A program made the translations under genes and the position numbers. A model generated the notes under the pieces. That model was not told the origin of the DNA and ran no database searches. It was given only the letters and a program-made list of their open reading frames with translations. Positions 22,858 through 35,446 of a DNA stretch of 64,000 nt are shown here, one piece after another. This DNA is from Seiridium cupressi (taxonomy: Eukaryota; Ascomycota; Sordariomycetes; Amphisphaeriales; Sporocadaceae): the NCBI GenBank assembly GCA_036674765.1, contig JARVKI010000077.1:1-64000 (forward strand), read 5' to 3'. Every line of letters begins with the position of its first letter. The first letter of the stretch is position 1.

Positions 22858-23493
22858 CTACACCAGCGCACCACGTTTCGAATGGAGTTGGACCAATCTC
22901 GGTGACTGACTACTACGCTTCGCCACTTCGGCCTCTTGTAGTAAGGACTCCCTCATAACACCCCGCTGCTTCAATGTTGAGCTGCGGTGCATCTGTAACT
23001 GATCCTCAACGACCCGAGTAACCTTCTGTCTTGTCTCCTGGTCTACCTCTGCAGGTCTGGTATTTTCAGTGATGTCGAGCCCCTCAAGCCTCAGCTGGCT
23101 ATTGACCCGCCTGAGAAGTCTTTCTTCTTTGAGGTTATACACCGAGCGCAGATGAGGGCAGATGTGATGTAATAGGTCTTTCAAAGGTGACGCAGAGAGC
23201 TCAGGCTCCCCATTCTCGAGCGATGCGATCTTGGGACCCCATTCGGTCCGCCATCGCTCCTCGAAGTTCTCATAATGGCCAGAGCTTTGGGCTTGAGCCT
23301 GCTCTTTTTGCATGACCAACATACGACAGCTCGGGCATGGACGTGGCGCATGTGCTTGATACGATTTTCCGTCCTTAGCTACGTAGAAGTTCAGATATTC
23401 GGCTCGATAATGCTCCTCGAGTTGCACAAGAGGCGCCGAGATCGCCGTCTGGTGGTCGCAGCTAAAAATTGTCCAGCCGATAAAGTGAGGCAT
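22858..23493 (-). CDS. Hypothetical protein with CPSC motif
   Basis: ATG 23493 opens 211 codons to TAG 22858, and the frame upstream to 23505 has only a GTG. The product begins MPHFIGWTIFSCDHQT and has RPCPSCR near residue 55, a possible zinc site, then a mainly helical, charged second half with TRQKVTRVVEDQL. No family recognised. Codon use and length suggest a real gene. It lies upstream of the DnaJ gene on the same strand, and its N-terminal layout resembles lineage-restricted fungal proteins. Confidence 0.55.
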   Translation of the reverse strand: MPHFIGWTIFSCDHQTAISAPLVQLEEHYRAEYLNFYVAKDGKSYQAHAPRPCPSCRMLVMQKEQAQAQSSGHYENFEERWRTEWGPKIASLENGEPELSASPLKDLLHHICPHLRSVYNLKEERLLRRVNSQLRLEGLDITENTRPAEVDQETRQKVTRVVEDQLQMHRSSTLKQRGVMRESLLQEAEVAKRSSQSPRLVQLHSKRGALV

Positions 23494-23937
23494 CTTGTCT
23501 TGCACTGCAAGGTAAATGATAAACTCACAACCTAAAGGAATGTGTGTGGACCCTATTTGGGGAGAAGTGGATAATGAAATGAATGAATGAGTGAATGCGC
23601 TGCATCTAGATAAGTATCAAGGGGGAAGACCAGGATCTACTTCTATGGCTGGTCAGGACGGCAGGACAATGAGACCTTGCTCATGAAAATGGTTTCGATC
23701 CCGCCACATCCTCTTTGTCTAGATAGTATCAATGAAACGAATCGATCAATGCATTGTTGGACGGCCTGGCCTCGAGGCCTTTGTTGTTGGTAGAAAGAAG
23801 GAAATATGGTAAAGTCACGGTGTTCGAGTCCAACTGGACTGTGGTTTAGCATATACGACAAGAAAACTAGTATGCTTCTAGCAATGATGACCGAATATGA
23901 TACCTTGTGTCGTTTGTATTTGATCTATTCTAGTATT
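23494..23937. other. Intergenic spacer
   Basis: 444 bp between two minus-strand genes. It should hold the promoter of the 22858-23493 gene. A GTTCGAGTCC string at 23820-23829 resembles a tRNA B box but lacks a matching A box. Confidence 0.5.
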
Positions 23938-26104
23938 CTAGAACGAAAATAATGCGTTGTTTTTCCTGCCAAAAGGATACACAACCAGGGCGGATAGGAA
24001 TAGTCCAGTAGCCAATCCAACCGCAACCTGTATCATCTGTGCACCCACACTGAAACTTTGATATAGGTTTTGCTCGTAGACATCCTGCGCATCGGTCGTC
24101 CCATTATTGAACAATGGCGTAGAAATGCCCAGTAGCAGGCCACCTTGGGCCGAGAGACCAGATGGGACGAGTACCATTATCCCTGCAACAACTGCAGCAA
24201 AGGCAAAAGCATGCTGTGAGCGTGCCCAAAGATGGCCCAGAACTCCCAATACGAATGCTGATGCGGTGTCGGCTACCTGTGCTGTAGCGTAGCTGGAGAC
24301 GAAGTAGTTGACCGTATACGCGGCGGATCCGAGGAGTACCTGTACGGGAATTTGCCTGGGCCTTGAGCGGATGAGAATAGCTTGAAACACCAAGTACGAT
24401 GGGACAAGCAGGATTCGCCACTTCGGGTCGAGGGAGCGAGGGCATGTTGCCGAAGTCACAGCATTTTCGTCGATGACGAGCCACAATTGAGCACCAACGT
24501 TTATACCGTAACCGAGAAGAAGCGAGTAAATAACCGCATAGAACAGCCTTGTTGAGCCCGCCGTAATTGATTTGCTCTGCAGCTCTAGAGTACCGCATAG
24601 CACAATGTAGCCCGGCAAGATGGTCGTGATGGATGATTGCGCAATAGCGCCGAAGCAGAAATACTTCTGCGAAGAGCCGCCGATAGAGCTGAAAGCTCGT
24701 GCGCCGAAGGCTGTGACCAAAGCGGCTGTCACTTCTAGGACGTTGCTATAGAGTGGGTTCTTAGAGGAAACAATAATCTGCAAGAAGCCCACAATACAGC
24801 CGAGAAAGAAAGATATAGCCATGTCAGACCACCAGCCGCCGTATGCCCATACAGCTGCGAAAGCCGACGCGCAACCGTAGAAGGGAACTATAAACCATGG
24901 TCTATAGAAGGGAGGGCTTTCGATCAATTCAATGAGCGCCTGAGTTGCTTCCTCAATCTATGGCGAACCTGTTAGTTGGTGAAATAGAGAAAGCAATCGT
25001 GAATCACTTACTGTTACTTCACCATGCACTACGTTTTTGTAGATGCGGAAAGACTTTTCGCAAGCACCGATATCGAGGCCTTGCGCTTTGACCAAAGTTG
25101 TATAGGCGCTTCGTGTCATAGGATCAGCGGGATCGATGGGGTTGATGAAGGAAATGTCGGTACAGCCAACGGTATAGTTCACCCGGCCCTCCATGTCAAG
25201 CGCCTTGAACAATGCAAGTGTATATTCTTCAATACGGTGCGATGGTGCTCCGTAGGCCATGAATGCATAGACCATCAACAAAACCAGGTTTCGTCGGTGG
25301 GCTAGTTCAGCTTTGGCTTGGATGTATTTCGCTTGTTTAGGATCTTTGCTATGGCCGATTTTGTCCTTGAGCTTTTTGAGTCTCCGGGTTACTTCGTGCG
25401 GGTCAACTCCAACATAACCCTTCTTCGATGGCGTCCCTGGAGTCGTGGAGTCTGTACTGGAACTACGGGAATGTGTCCAAGGGTGTCCGGGTGTTGGTAT
25501 ATTAGAGCTAGAGTCTTTATGTGCCCCTAATCCAGGCCGTGCTATCATTAATGATGGCGCAACCTCCAGGAGTGTAAGTGTCTCATCTCAACCGTAAGGC
25601 CATCAAACTTACTAAGCTCGATACTCGGCCAGCTTTAATCTTTCTGATGATCTGCGGATCGATCCCGGCATCACCAATTAGATTGGTGATATCCTGATGT
25701 GCCTGTGCCGAGCCAAAGTCTTCTCTCCAGCCATCGACCCAATTGCGAAAACTCTGCCATACTCCTCGGTGTGCTGCTGGCTCGCGATCTTTCTCTCCGA
25801 CTGGTTGCGAAGATCTGGATGCCACAGGTATTGGCCTTGCTGAAAAAACCTGCTGCAGTTGGCTTTCGTCATCTGGAAACCTCGCTCTCGGCCCCGGTGT
25901 AGTCCGACCTGTCTCTGGTTGCGGTGGTGATGGTGTCGGCCCGCCATGCAAACCATTAAGGCTGGTATACTGGTCCACCTCGGCCGTGTCTGGAACGTCC
26001 GGGCTTGTGCTCAAACCAGTGACCGGCGGCGGCTGGTTATAGAAGTGAGAAGCACTATCAGTGCCCGAGATGGTAGGCGCACCCGGCATAGCACCCTCAG
26101 CCAT
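23938..26104 (-). CDS. PRM10/ThrE-family membrane protein
   Basis: Exons 26104-25613, 25563-25012 and 24957-23938, phase 0 throughout, give 687 residues. ATG 26104 is the first in frame; the open frame upstream begins with TTG. Residues 1-200 are low-complexity and charged. From about residue 235 the sequence follows the ThrE domain (RRNLVLLMVYAFMAYGAPSHRIEE, then FINPIDPADP), and exon 3 has about ten hydrophobic spans (for example VPFYGCASAFAAVWAYGGWW). In bacteria ThrE exports threonine and serine; yeast Prm10 is pheromone-regulated with unknown transport role. The first acceptor (GGAG) is weak; a downstream alternative would add residues but needs a 32 bp intron. Function in fungi is not established. 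Confidence 0.9.
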
Positions 26105-27308
26105 GATGAGAACAGTGGCTCCGGATCCTTCGGTAGCGATTCCCGGATGCAATTATCTACAGCCTCCCCCAAAATCCTCAATCGAGTGCATACCAATCCT
26201 GAAATATGCGTCTTCGCGATGCAAATTATTTCCCTGGTTTCCGCTTCCGATCGGTTGGTTGCCGTGGAGCTTTGCTTGTGGCAATGAGGTTTGCTGTCTT
26301 GCACTGCAGTTAACCGCCGGGTGTGTCGTTGTGGTGCAATGTTTACCACTGGATACCCTACCGGAATCAAGAATAGAGGGTTTGTCTCGGAAACGAACGA
26401 CAGGCAAGTATTCCAGTATAGAGTTGCAGAAATTATTGTTTCAGATGAGTCTTGGCACGAAATTCTGGGCTCGACATGGGATATGCCATTTTGAATAACG
26501 ACCTGACGAGGTAATTTGATGGATCTGGGCGGTTCGTCATAGTGGAACCGGCAGTGGGTACGTGGAAGGCTCGGAGCTTCGTTTGTGGCAGCCAGGGACT
26601 GGTCGATCGGAGCACTAGAACGAATGCCTTTCACTTAGTCTGATGAGATTACGTGGAAAGGGGCATTCTGAAGAGTTCGTATTCTTTCATACATGTGAGG
26701 CTCATGTTCAAAGCTCCCTAAAAAGCTCTTAGAGCGTTCTGTAGTTGCTAGTGCGAGTGCTGCTGCAGGGAACCCGACGCGAGACCTGGTCAACGGTTTC
26801 CGCCAAGACCCCGATTCCTCTACCCGTCGGACGGCTGAATTTTGCAAGGCTTAGCACATTTCAAGCTGAGAAGCTGTCATTCGATCTTGCTTAAGCGGCT
26901 CTTGGCTATGGCAATCATGTTAAGATTTTCAAATGTCGTTCGATGGTCATCCTCTACTTGCATGTTATCTGAAAACGCTGGACAAGGTTTCCTATTTTGC
27001 ACATGCCAGTATACTATAGGTATTTTGGATATGCTTAGGCACTCAAGATGATCGGAAAACACCCAGGCAACTTTGCGCTCAAGCGCGTGTTGTCAGTCGC
27101 GACTTTGCTGGCTATCAGAGCGGAACAAGCGGACGAGGCAGGTTGGACTAGAATTAGCGTCACTTAGTCTAGACTAGCCCGTCAAAGCAACGGCAAGTTT
27201 TATGCAAAACACCATCAGGTTCCACAGTTCGTTGGGATTATGTATGCAATACCTTGAAGTCAATTTGTAAACTTTCCAGAGCTTCCGCTCCCGTGCATTA
27301 ATGGCTTT
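26105..27308. other. Intergenic spacer
   Basis: 1.2 kb between two minus-strand genes. The short ORFs here are under 110 codons after ATG correction and overlap each other in different frames. It should include the promoter of the PRM10-like gene. Confidence 0.45.
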
Positions 27309-28149
27309 CTACACTTTTGCCGGAATGCCGTTCCAGATGTCGTAGCTCAACGTCTCATTTGGCAGAATCCACGGCTCAAGGTACTTCTTCTTCTGCAACA
27401 ACAGATCCGCAACCAGTCTTCCGAAGACCACGCTTCCGTAATCGTTCAGATGTGTCATATCGGCCCCATATCCATTCAGATCATACACCTGCGCTGACTC
27501 GTTTCCGATCCGGTCAACATACTCCAACGAATATTTGTTAAGATCCAGGTAAGTGGTGTTGGTAGCCTCAGCAGCCGCGATGGTGTATAGCCTCTCGTTG
27601 TGAAGCGAGTCTGTTGCATTGTGTTCCGATGTGAAGACTCGGCGCGTCAGGGGAGTTACGAGGAGAGGAGTTCCGCCGCGTGATTTGACGTCGAGTGCAA
27701 GGTTCTGGAGGTTGGTCTTATATTGTTCTAGCGAAATGTTTGCTGCCGGTTTCTATGACAATGTCAGCGATACCGCAAGAGGATTCGACTGTAACTTGTC
27801 TTACCTGATCATTATGCCCGAACTGAATAGTCACATAAACGTCGTAGCCAGCAGCTTTCTTCTCATCGACATATCCTGTCACATTTGCCCAGTCACCTCC
27901 ATTGACAAAGCTCACAGTCGTGGCGCCATTGTGGCCTTTATTTACTCCCCATGCTGGCGACTTCAAGAAAGACAGGAAGCCATTGCCCCAGCCACCTCCA
28001 CCCGTAGATTGTACCGCAGTCGTAGAGTCGCCGGCGAGGATAAATGCCGGAGTTGTAGTATTCTTGGCATGGCCTCTAAAGGGCCTGAATGGGGTGGCCG
28101 TAGCCATAGCCACTGAGAGGGACAACAAAAATAGCTTCATCGTGGGCAT
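27309..28149 (-). CDS. Rhamnogalacturonan acetylesterase-like CE12 (SGNH)
   Basis: Two exons, 28149-27805 and 27752-27309, joined in phase 0, give 262 residues. ATG 28149 or the next at 28140 begins a signal peptide (KLFLLSLSVAMATA). The SGNH blocks are AGDST with Ser42 as nucleophile, GWGNGF, FGHND (block III) and DMTH near residues 213-216, the D-x-x-H of this family. Such enzymes remove acetyl groups from the rhamnogalacturonan backbone of pectin outside the cell. Length equals the Aspergillus enzyme. A GH105 gene in the same window would act on a later step. The intron is 52 bp. Nothing looks broken. Confidence 0.9.
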
Positions 28150-30887
28150 CTGGGTCAGTACTAGACACTACGAACGAGAAGACTATACTTTTTTTTTTCG
28201 TGTGAGTATAGCAACAGGGACTTACACAAAGCAAGGGCCTGAAATAAGCTTATATACCAGCACTTTGCATTCCAAGCACGTAGCATGGATCAATCGCTAT
28301 CCATCGGCAGCTACCCCAACTGCCATGGCACCTTCTCCAGATCTTGGCGCGAATTGCGAGCTTGATTGAGTATACAATTTTTCCGGGATGCGGAGTTGCG
28401 ATTGACACGTTTTGAGAGCGGTGGTTGGCGGAGGCCTTCGCTGAAATTGTTACCGAGAATTATGATACTGCTCGTTGGTTGGAGGATTCAGGGCCGCACC
28501 TTGCAGAATTGGGGTTCGGAGGTATCGCTTGCAGTAGTAGTTCTTTCCCCACATCCGGGGATATGGAAAGATGGTGACAAAAGCCTTGGCGGTTCGCCAT
28601 GGATCATTATGGCGTCAGCTCTTCAAATGAGGTCAATAGACACACGTTACGCTGGAATTCTGGTAGAGACACTTCGACAATTGCCATTGTTGTGTACTAC
28701 CGGAACAAATACCGGTCCAACAACCCTCCGTGTTCCTCCATGAAAGCTTGACTTACACATATCATTTTTCCTCGGACTGTTCATAGACTTGAACTGGGTT
28801 TAGAGCATTAACAACAGGGAACGGGAAGACATTATAAAGAATAAATTAGTAAAAAAGTTGGGCTCTAAGTGGAGGTTTGATCTCGTCCAGCTGGTTCATG
28901 TTGTTGGGGCACGTTACAATGTCTATTGAATTCCAGAGGACCCAGTAATCTACACAAGTATGGTGCCGCATGAGTTCCCAGCCACAGGCGTGTCAATGAG
29001 TCCTTGTCCTGCCATGAATATCCCACCATTTCGGCTAGATACTGTTCCACAACGACACCCTCCATGTTGGAACCCAGCCATGCCAGAACAACAGCAGCTC
29101 TTACCGTATTGATGCTCTTGATGCCACCCAAGGTCTTATCCAGAGGTTTTGAATCAGCTGAAACAAGCACTGAGATAGCGCCAATGGATTCATGATCCCT
29201 TCCCATACCTTACTCGTTTGATCATGCCACAAGTTCCAGATGGTTCGAAATATGGTGATGAGAGCAGCAGAATTATTATCGGCATATATGTTTTCGAATC
29301 AATTCGTCTCAGCCATCAAGTTTTCTGCGAAATTGGCGCGCATGATTTATCTAGGTGGCGCTATAATCTTGTGGCGTGAACGGCAAGTCGAAGGTCTCCA
29401 ATGGGTAACCAGTATGGACCAGGGTTTTATACTGAATGACAATGATGAGGCGATTGGTTTCACTTACTACCAAATTAAAGCCTCATAACGCCGGTAGGCC
29501 TGTTTATTTCTCGTGTGATCATAAACATAGTACTGGTAGGTCTTAGCCAACGCAACCAGCATTCCAACACCGCAATGGCCATGAAGATGATGTTCTGTTT
29601 CTAGCATCTATGTTCATAGGTCAGATCAATTTCCCAATATTGCATCAACCATAATAGTCATTTAGAATTATCAAACCATCCGCGAAGTCGGCAAGATCAT
29701 ATGCCTACCTGATCTAGGTAAGGCTCGCCTCGGGAACATAATATGTAAAATAATGATCCACTCGACTTACAACTCTTTACGACTCCTATACCATCCCAGT
29801 TCAAGCATACAATTCTTCACCAAGTCTTATTAAAGAGGAGGTTACGTAATGTAACTTGGCTGCCACTTAAACAAGTATCAATTCGAAGCCATCGCCGTCC
29901 GTTGTCCTCTCAAATACATTTTACAATAGTCACGCACCAAGAACCTGATTGTATGCAGATAGGCGGAAGCTTATGTTTAAGTGTGACTCGCATGACCTGG
30001 TAAGGCTGAGGTAGGTCATTTGGTAAATGACTAGGGCATGTATAATAATTGGTAGCGGAGTCAAGTTGATTCAATGCAGCAGTACAAAAACTCCATGAAG
30101 AAGGGAGAGGGGGTTCGATTTGTCGAGCATAGTCCCGAGAGATTGAATGCCAGATTTGTGACGAATGTTGAATCCATGTTGGTCAAATTAGAGAGCACGA
30201 CTACTGGGGCCATCGCGGTACAAGAGATATCTACATAGTTCAACCATCGAGTCACTGTGGACTTGAGTGAAGTTATTTCAGGTCAGACGCTAATATACGC
30301 CTCTGACATAGGTATCTTCTTCATATCTTCTAACATAATATGAACACAGGGATATCTCCACTTTTTTTCTTGGGCGTGGTGAGATCCCCGAAGGGTGAAG
30401 CCGTTTAGGCAAATTGACATTGTCGTCTTCCAATCCCAAATCATCTGATGAGTAGCCTACATGTGCTGCATATCCATCGCCATACCCCGAAACCAGATCC
30501 CATTTGAAATGCCGAAAATTCAACGAGAGAAAAAGAAAGTAGTGAATGTGTGTTGGTATTGCGAAGACTGACAGCAATTCAACCTTGTACATGTGCAAGG
30601 TGTAAATGTCCGCTGGAAGAAGGGGTATAGGCTGCATCTTGCTGAGACCCCACCATGTTCGAAAGGAAATATCTGCTTGAAGTATGCATCGGATTTTACA
30701 CCGAGTATGTCTGAAACCGTTTAGAAATATCTGCGATGGAACGCGTCGTCGCCATGGTCATAGACATTAAGTGTGGGTGGGGGATTGTCGAAGGTGGTGA
30801 CCTTCCTCTTGTGTCAATAGACATTTTTGTCTTTTGCCCAAAACTCCAGAAATGGAAAATCTTTTTCTTGCTTTTGTTTAAATGAGT
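28150..30887. other. Long gene-poor stretch
   Basis: 2.7 kb with no gene I can support. A minus ORF at 28865-29206 and a plus ORF at 29240-29488 (true ATG, 82 codons) are the longest clean frames and face outward, but lack motifs. A run of ten T lies at 28189-28198. Confidence 0.45.
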
Positions 30888-32821
30888 TCAACCCATCTTC
30901 ACGGACTCCAGTGGGTACTGCGAAGGAGCTGATCGATCGTCATGCATCGAGTCTCTCTGCTCTTGCTTCCTCTTTCCAAGTCTTTCGCACCACTCCTCAG
31001 CACTGACAATGGTGCCGTCAAGGACTCCAGAAACTTGCGACATCATGTCGAGCCCCTCTTTCGCCATCAACAGTACTGTTTGAGCACCATCGCGCATCTC
31101 CTTGTCTTTCGCTACCTCGCCCTCTTCTACTGCCTGGTCATTGCGAGCGTTTTGCTGCTGAACCAGCATGTTTGCGAGCGCAAATCGTTGCGGTAAACTC
31201 GTAAGATGACGCCTGACCAGTGCCCTAGCGTTTTCAGGGAGGGCACCGCCAGCATATTTGCTCACAGTATTGATCACATCCTGAAGGGTTTTCAGGACAT
31301 CTGCTTTGAGTGAAGTAATCCTGTCGACTATCTTCTGCCTATCATCCCCATCTGCGCTAGAGCCTGCGGACGAATTATCGCTGTTGTCATATCGTTCCAA
31401 CGCCAGCTTTAACGAATTGATAACGTTGCCGATATGCACGTTTGCCCAACGAAGCCAGCTTAGGCAATATTTCAAGCTGCGCAGACTTTCTTGGCTCATC
31501 GAAATGCTGAGACCGGAAGTCGACGTTATCAGCCGGGATTGCCAGGCAGACGAGCTGATCGTCCTCGGCTCTGTCGCTTCATATGCAGGTGACCTGTATT
31601 CATCATACGCCGGTAAAGTATCAATGGTACTCGCAATCGATAACCTCCGCGGATCGTTAGGGTCGTATGTTGGTCTCGGCGTCTCCATGCCAGACGTGAT
31701 TTCCTCCGAATCAGCCATGAAAACGTCTGTGCCACCATCGCCCTTCCTCCTCTTGTTGGACCCAGTCTCGAGGTCTGCCGAGCTCTGGGATTTGTGTCTT
31801 TTCCCGCCGCCTAGAAACCATCGAACTCCCCCTTCAACGCCAGTCACCCTCCCTACGGATCCGACTGTATTGACAACTGGAGCGACATATCCTTCGACAT
31901 ACTCAGCTCCTGACTTGAACCTTGGCGAGTAGTTCTTTGATGCCACATAGGCTGTTTGTGTTCCCTCTATCACTCCACCGAGTAAAGGATGGTTGGTCGT
32001 CAATAGTTGTAATAGCGGCTCGGGCGGCACGGCTGACCGTGACCGGGGCGTTGAGGGTAACGATTTGTCTAAATTGCGAGGTGAAGATACAAAGTCTAAA
32101 ACAGCAAGCATTGGTCAGTACATAGTTCTCGGCAGTGCATGACGCTGGCCATTGTTCACTAACCTGCCCTCAGATCACCAAGAGCCTCTGCAGCTAGTCG
32201 GACATCAGGATCGTCTAGACTGACACTGCTTGATCGCTCGTGATCCGCTGTCTCTGGAGACGCAGCGCTGATGGTGCTGTTGCTCGGCGAGTCTTCCTCC
32301 ATTCGCAGCGGGTCGACCTGTCCCTCTGCATGACTAGGGGTGTAATACGCGGTATACGGGTTAAGACTCGGCCAGTGCGTAGGTTGAAGCTGTACCGGTG
32401 GTGGTGGTGGAGCATACGTTGGCGGAGGCGGAATCGTTGGCCGATTCTGAGGTTGGGTCGTTGGTGGAGGAGGGCTAGCGTACATGGACTTTGGCGACGA
32501 AACCGTCAGCGACGATAGTGACGGGAGGGTGTTCTCCTTCTTTTCGTTGCGTCGTCCGTTCCTGAGCTTTAAAGGTGGAAGCTCCGTCTTTGGTGCATCC
32601 GGAAAGACGACAGGAGATTTGCGATCCTGATGGGTTTGCGCATATGCTGGCGGCGAGGGATACATAGGAAGCTTGAAGGGCCGATCCAGTGATTGAAAAA
32701 CAGATGCGACATCAGATGAAGGTGTTTCTCGTTGCTCGTTGGGATACAAGTCGTGCTTCTGATCGAGGCCGGCAGAGAGGGCACGAGTAGCCGGCTGGGG
32801 CAACATGTGATTGTGCTCCAT
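30888..32821 (-). CDS. OPI1: Opi1-family transcriptional regulator
   Basis: Exons 32821-32164 and 32095-30888, phase 1, give 621 residues. The N-terminal 200 residues are Pro/Ser-rich and disordered (LYPNEQRETPSSDVASVFQS). The Opi1 domain fills exon 2: LLQLLTTNHPLLGGVIEGTQ, then VEGYVAPVVNTVGSVGRVTG, a nuclear-type KRRK, and SQESLRSLKYCLSWLRWANV. In yeast Opi1 senses phosphatidic acid at the ER and represses inositol-responsive phospholipid genes. Whether the filamentous fungal protein keeps that circuit is not shown. I do not see a clear FFAT motif. The divergent neighbour APM1 lies 2.6 kb away. Confidence 0.92.
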
Positions 32822-35446
32822 AGTGTGTTGTACCCAGCGGAAGCCGAAGCCCTCCTGGCACGAAGGCTACGATTCTAAGGCTTGGCGGAGGTTACGGCTC
32901 ATTTGTGCAGACCTTTTCGCGCCAGAGGTGAGATGGTCGAAAGGTAGAGCGCACCCGCGCAGTGTAGACGATCCAGATGCAGGTCGGCTGTGGTCGTCGG
33001 CAGGTACGTGAGCAGTACAGGATAGTGCAGTCTGACTCGCGGCGAGTTACGAACTTGAAAGGGGAGTTTTACGTAGTCCCACGCATTAAGAAGGGCCATA
33101 TGCGTGTGATGCGCAAGGTTCTACCGAGTCTCCCAGACTACGGGTAAGAGATAGTAGTAATAGGAACCGCAGGCGTGGTATCCAAGAGCACGGCGTAGAT
33201 AGAGTTTGACAAGATTGATGAGACGATTGACGGCCGACGCACCCAGTGTGTCGACTGTTCCGGAGACGGGGGGGTCACAGCGCAACAAGGCAGCGCATCC
33301 AGCGGTTGGCTGTTGGACGGGTTCCTGGGATCACTGCTGGGGGATCATACTGGGCCCTCTGGGTCCGTCCTACTGGGGCCTGGTCGGGTCGGTCGTCGAT
33401 TTGCGCCGCTGTCGACTGGGCAAAAGCTGGGGTCAGGCTGGGAGGAGCACGGGTGTGCGAGACACGGCTCATCGTCAGTGGTCAGCTGCTCGCTCTCGAC
33501 TGCAAGACCTGCAGGGTCTTTGAGGCACAGGGGACTTGCTGCTCCACTAAAAGTCCGTTTGGGTGACGGCGTCGCTAACGGAGAGCCGATCTCTTTCGGG
33601 GATCTTGTCCATGTGAAGCTGAGGATGCCAACGACGCTGATTACCAATGGGCACCAACCAGCGATGCAATGCTACGCCTTTCCCCGATGAACGAAGGGAG
33701 CGATCGTGAACCAGCGTCGACCAGAATGCTAACGAGACCGCTCGCTCTCTTTCGGTGGATAAATTCATGAGATGGCTGAGCTACTGCTATAGGCGATGGC
33801 CACATGAGCGCCAAATTTGCAGTTAATTGCATGTAATGTAAGAGCCGCGATGTTGTCACCCTAGAAGATGGCGGCAACCATTTCCCGTGCTAGGGACGTG
33901 AACCGGAACCTGGCAGGCACGTGTCAGTACCTCCCGACCATTCTGCTGCCCACCAGCCCACCCGCAAAAACTCAAAACAAGCGGGCAAAACTGACAGGGG
34001 CCCCCATTAGCTCATTGGCAGTGCGTAACTAGAGCAGCTCGCCTCACATTTATTCACATGCAAGAAGCAACAGCCCTTCGCTCCCTCGTACAAACAGACA
34101 CCCGGCTCAGCTGCCCTCAATCCGATTCGTACACTCCTGCTATCACAAGCCAGCTGCACCGACCGCATGGAAGGGCGGCAAACTTCCCCTCATATTCCTA
34201 CAGTTGAAACAATCATCAGACGAACAGGATGATACTCTATGAATAGCATGATCAAGCCCTGACACGATGAATACTGGAAGGAAACAACGATATTATGGCA
34301 ACATCAGCCATCCTGCCATGTGCCGACGCCCGCGCTGCATAAGAAAGGGGAGTACAGTAGCAGACTGCCTCGACCCCGAAGATCAGAATTCAACAGGACC
34401 TTGTCATCGTTTCGATCATGTGAAAGTCGTTGGAACACCGGCTAAATGTACACGCCTTGAACCACAGAATCACTAACGTAGAGCAAGCCTAATCAAAACA
34501 GCTAGCGTGATGGCATGGCACCACTTGAGAAGAACGCGCAAAGGAACATTCTCTCGCATCTGAAATCCCAGGACCAATTTTTCATGGCTAGAACCTGCAG
34601 CACTAGGTATTGCAGCTACAGGATGCTCGAGGGTAACATGTGTTCGGTGTGGAGTTCTGACCGAGCGTCGGTGAGCCACCCACATCGGATGTTTTCAATC
34701 ACTGGTAGTTTGCAACGCATAACCAGACCACTAGGAATGGATCCTGGAGGATTGCAAAACCCAGAGCCGTCGACTCTGCGCATACAACGCCGAAAGAAAA
34801 TGCCCCCGAATGTCAAAAATTGGCATGTCCAACGAAATGTCCGGTCCCTCTGACGCCGCCCAAGCAACGAGATTTTGCCAATACGGCGCACTCGGGCAGC
34901 TCTTATGGTACCTAATTCATACGAATCCTTCTTTGCGTTGCTGAATCGAATGGAACCAATAGCTGACACAGTCGGGAACCCAGCAGAATGCCAGTCCCAG
35001 TCGTGCGATGGAATACCATCTACTGTCTAATGAACGCATGTATTGTAGAAGAAGAGCAAACTCTGCGGAAAGTAGCCTGGCCGAGTTTTATTGATTGTGC
35101 CTGCGCAAGCTCCCCACCATGGCTGGTCCAAGCGTCTTTAAGCTAGAGCCGGAGCTCGGGGATGATTATATTCCGCACCTAGGAGACACATGCTGTGCCA
35201 GCTGGTCATGCTCTTTGCCAGACCGTCAGAGCTACACATCATCGTCCAGCGAGGGGTGTATGAGGTTCGTGATCTGTACGTATGCAATCAACGGTGAGAC
35301 CAGGCTCCAGGATTCCAGCCATTGCACCATTGCAGATGACAGCGCATGATTAAACTCTTTTGATTTGCCCTGTCTGGCCTCAGCGCCACTTGATCGCAGC
35401 TCCTTCACCTTCTAATCGATATTCATTCCACAAGCTATTCGACACC
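32822..35446. promoter_or_regulatory. Divergent intergenic region OPI1/APM1
   Basis: 2.6 kb between the divergent starts of OPI1 and the AP-1 mu gene. ORFs up to 125 codons occur at 33206-33690 in overlapping frames of GC-rich sequence, which fits chance ORFs. Promoters and long 5' leaders are likely, but no site is named. Confidence 0.45.

Noticed and set aside
23815..23835. tRNA from a B-box-like GTTCGAGTCC
   Set aside because: No matching A box or acceptor stem at the right distance, and no cloverleaf can be drawn.
26011..26634. 207-codon minus ORF upstream of the PRM10-like gene
   Set aside because: No ATG start near its 5' end, overlaps the PRM10-like N-terminus in another frame, and has no recognisable domain.
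28865..29488. Two ORFs as a gene pair
   Set aside because: Under 115 codons each, no motif, opposite strands, and no splice path to anything else.
33206..33690. Gene upstream of OPI1 from overlapping plus ORFs of 105-125 codons
   Set aside because: Three frames are open together in GC-rich sequence with repeated low-complexity translation, and the starts are inconsistent.
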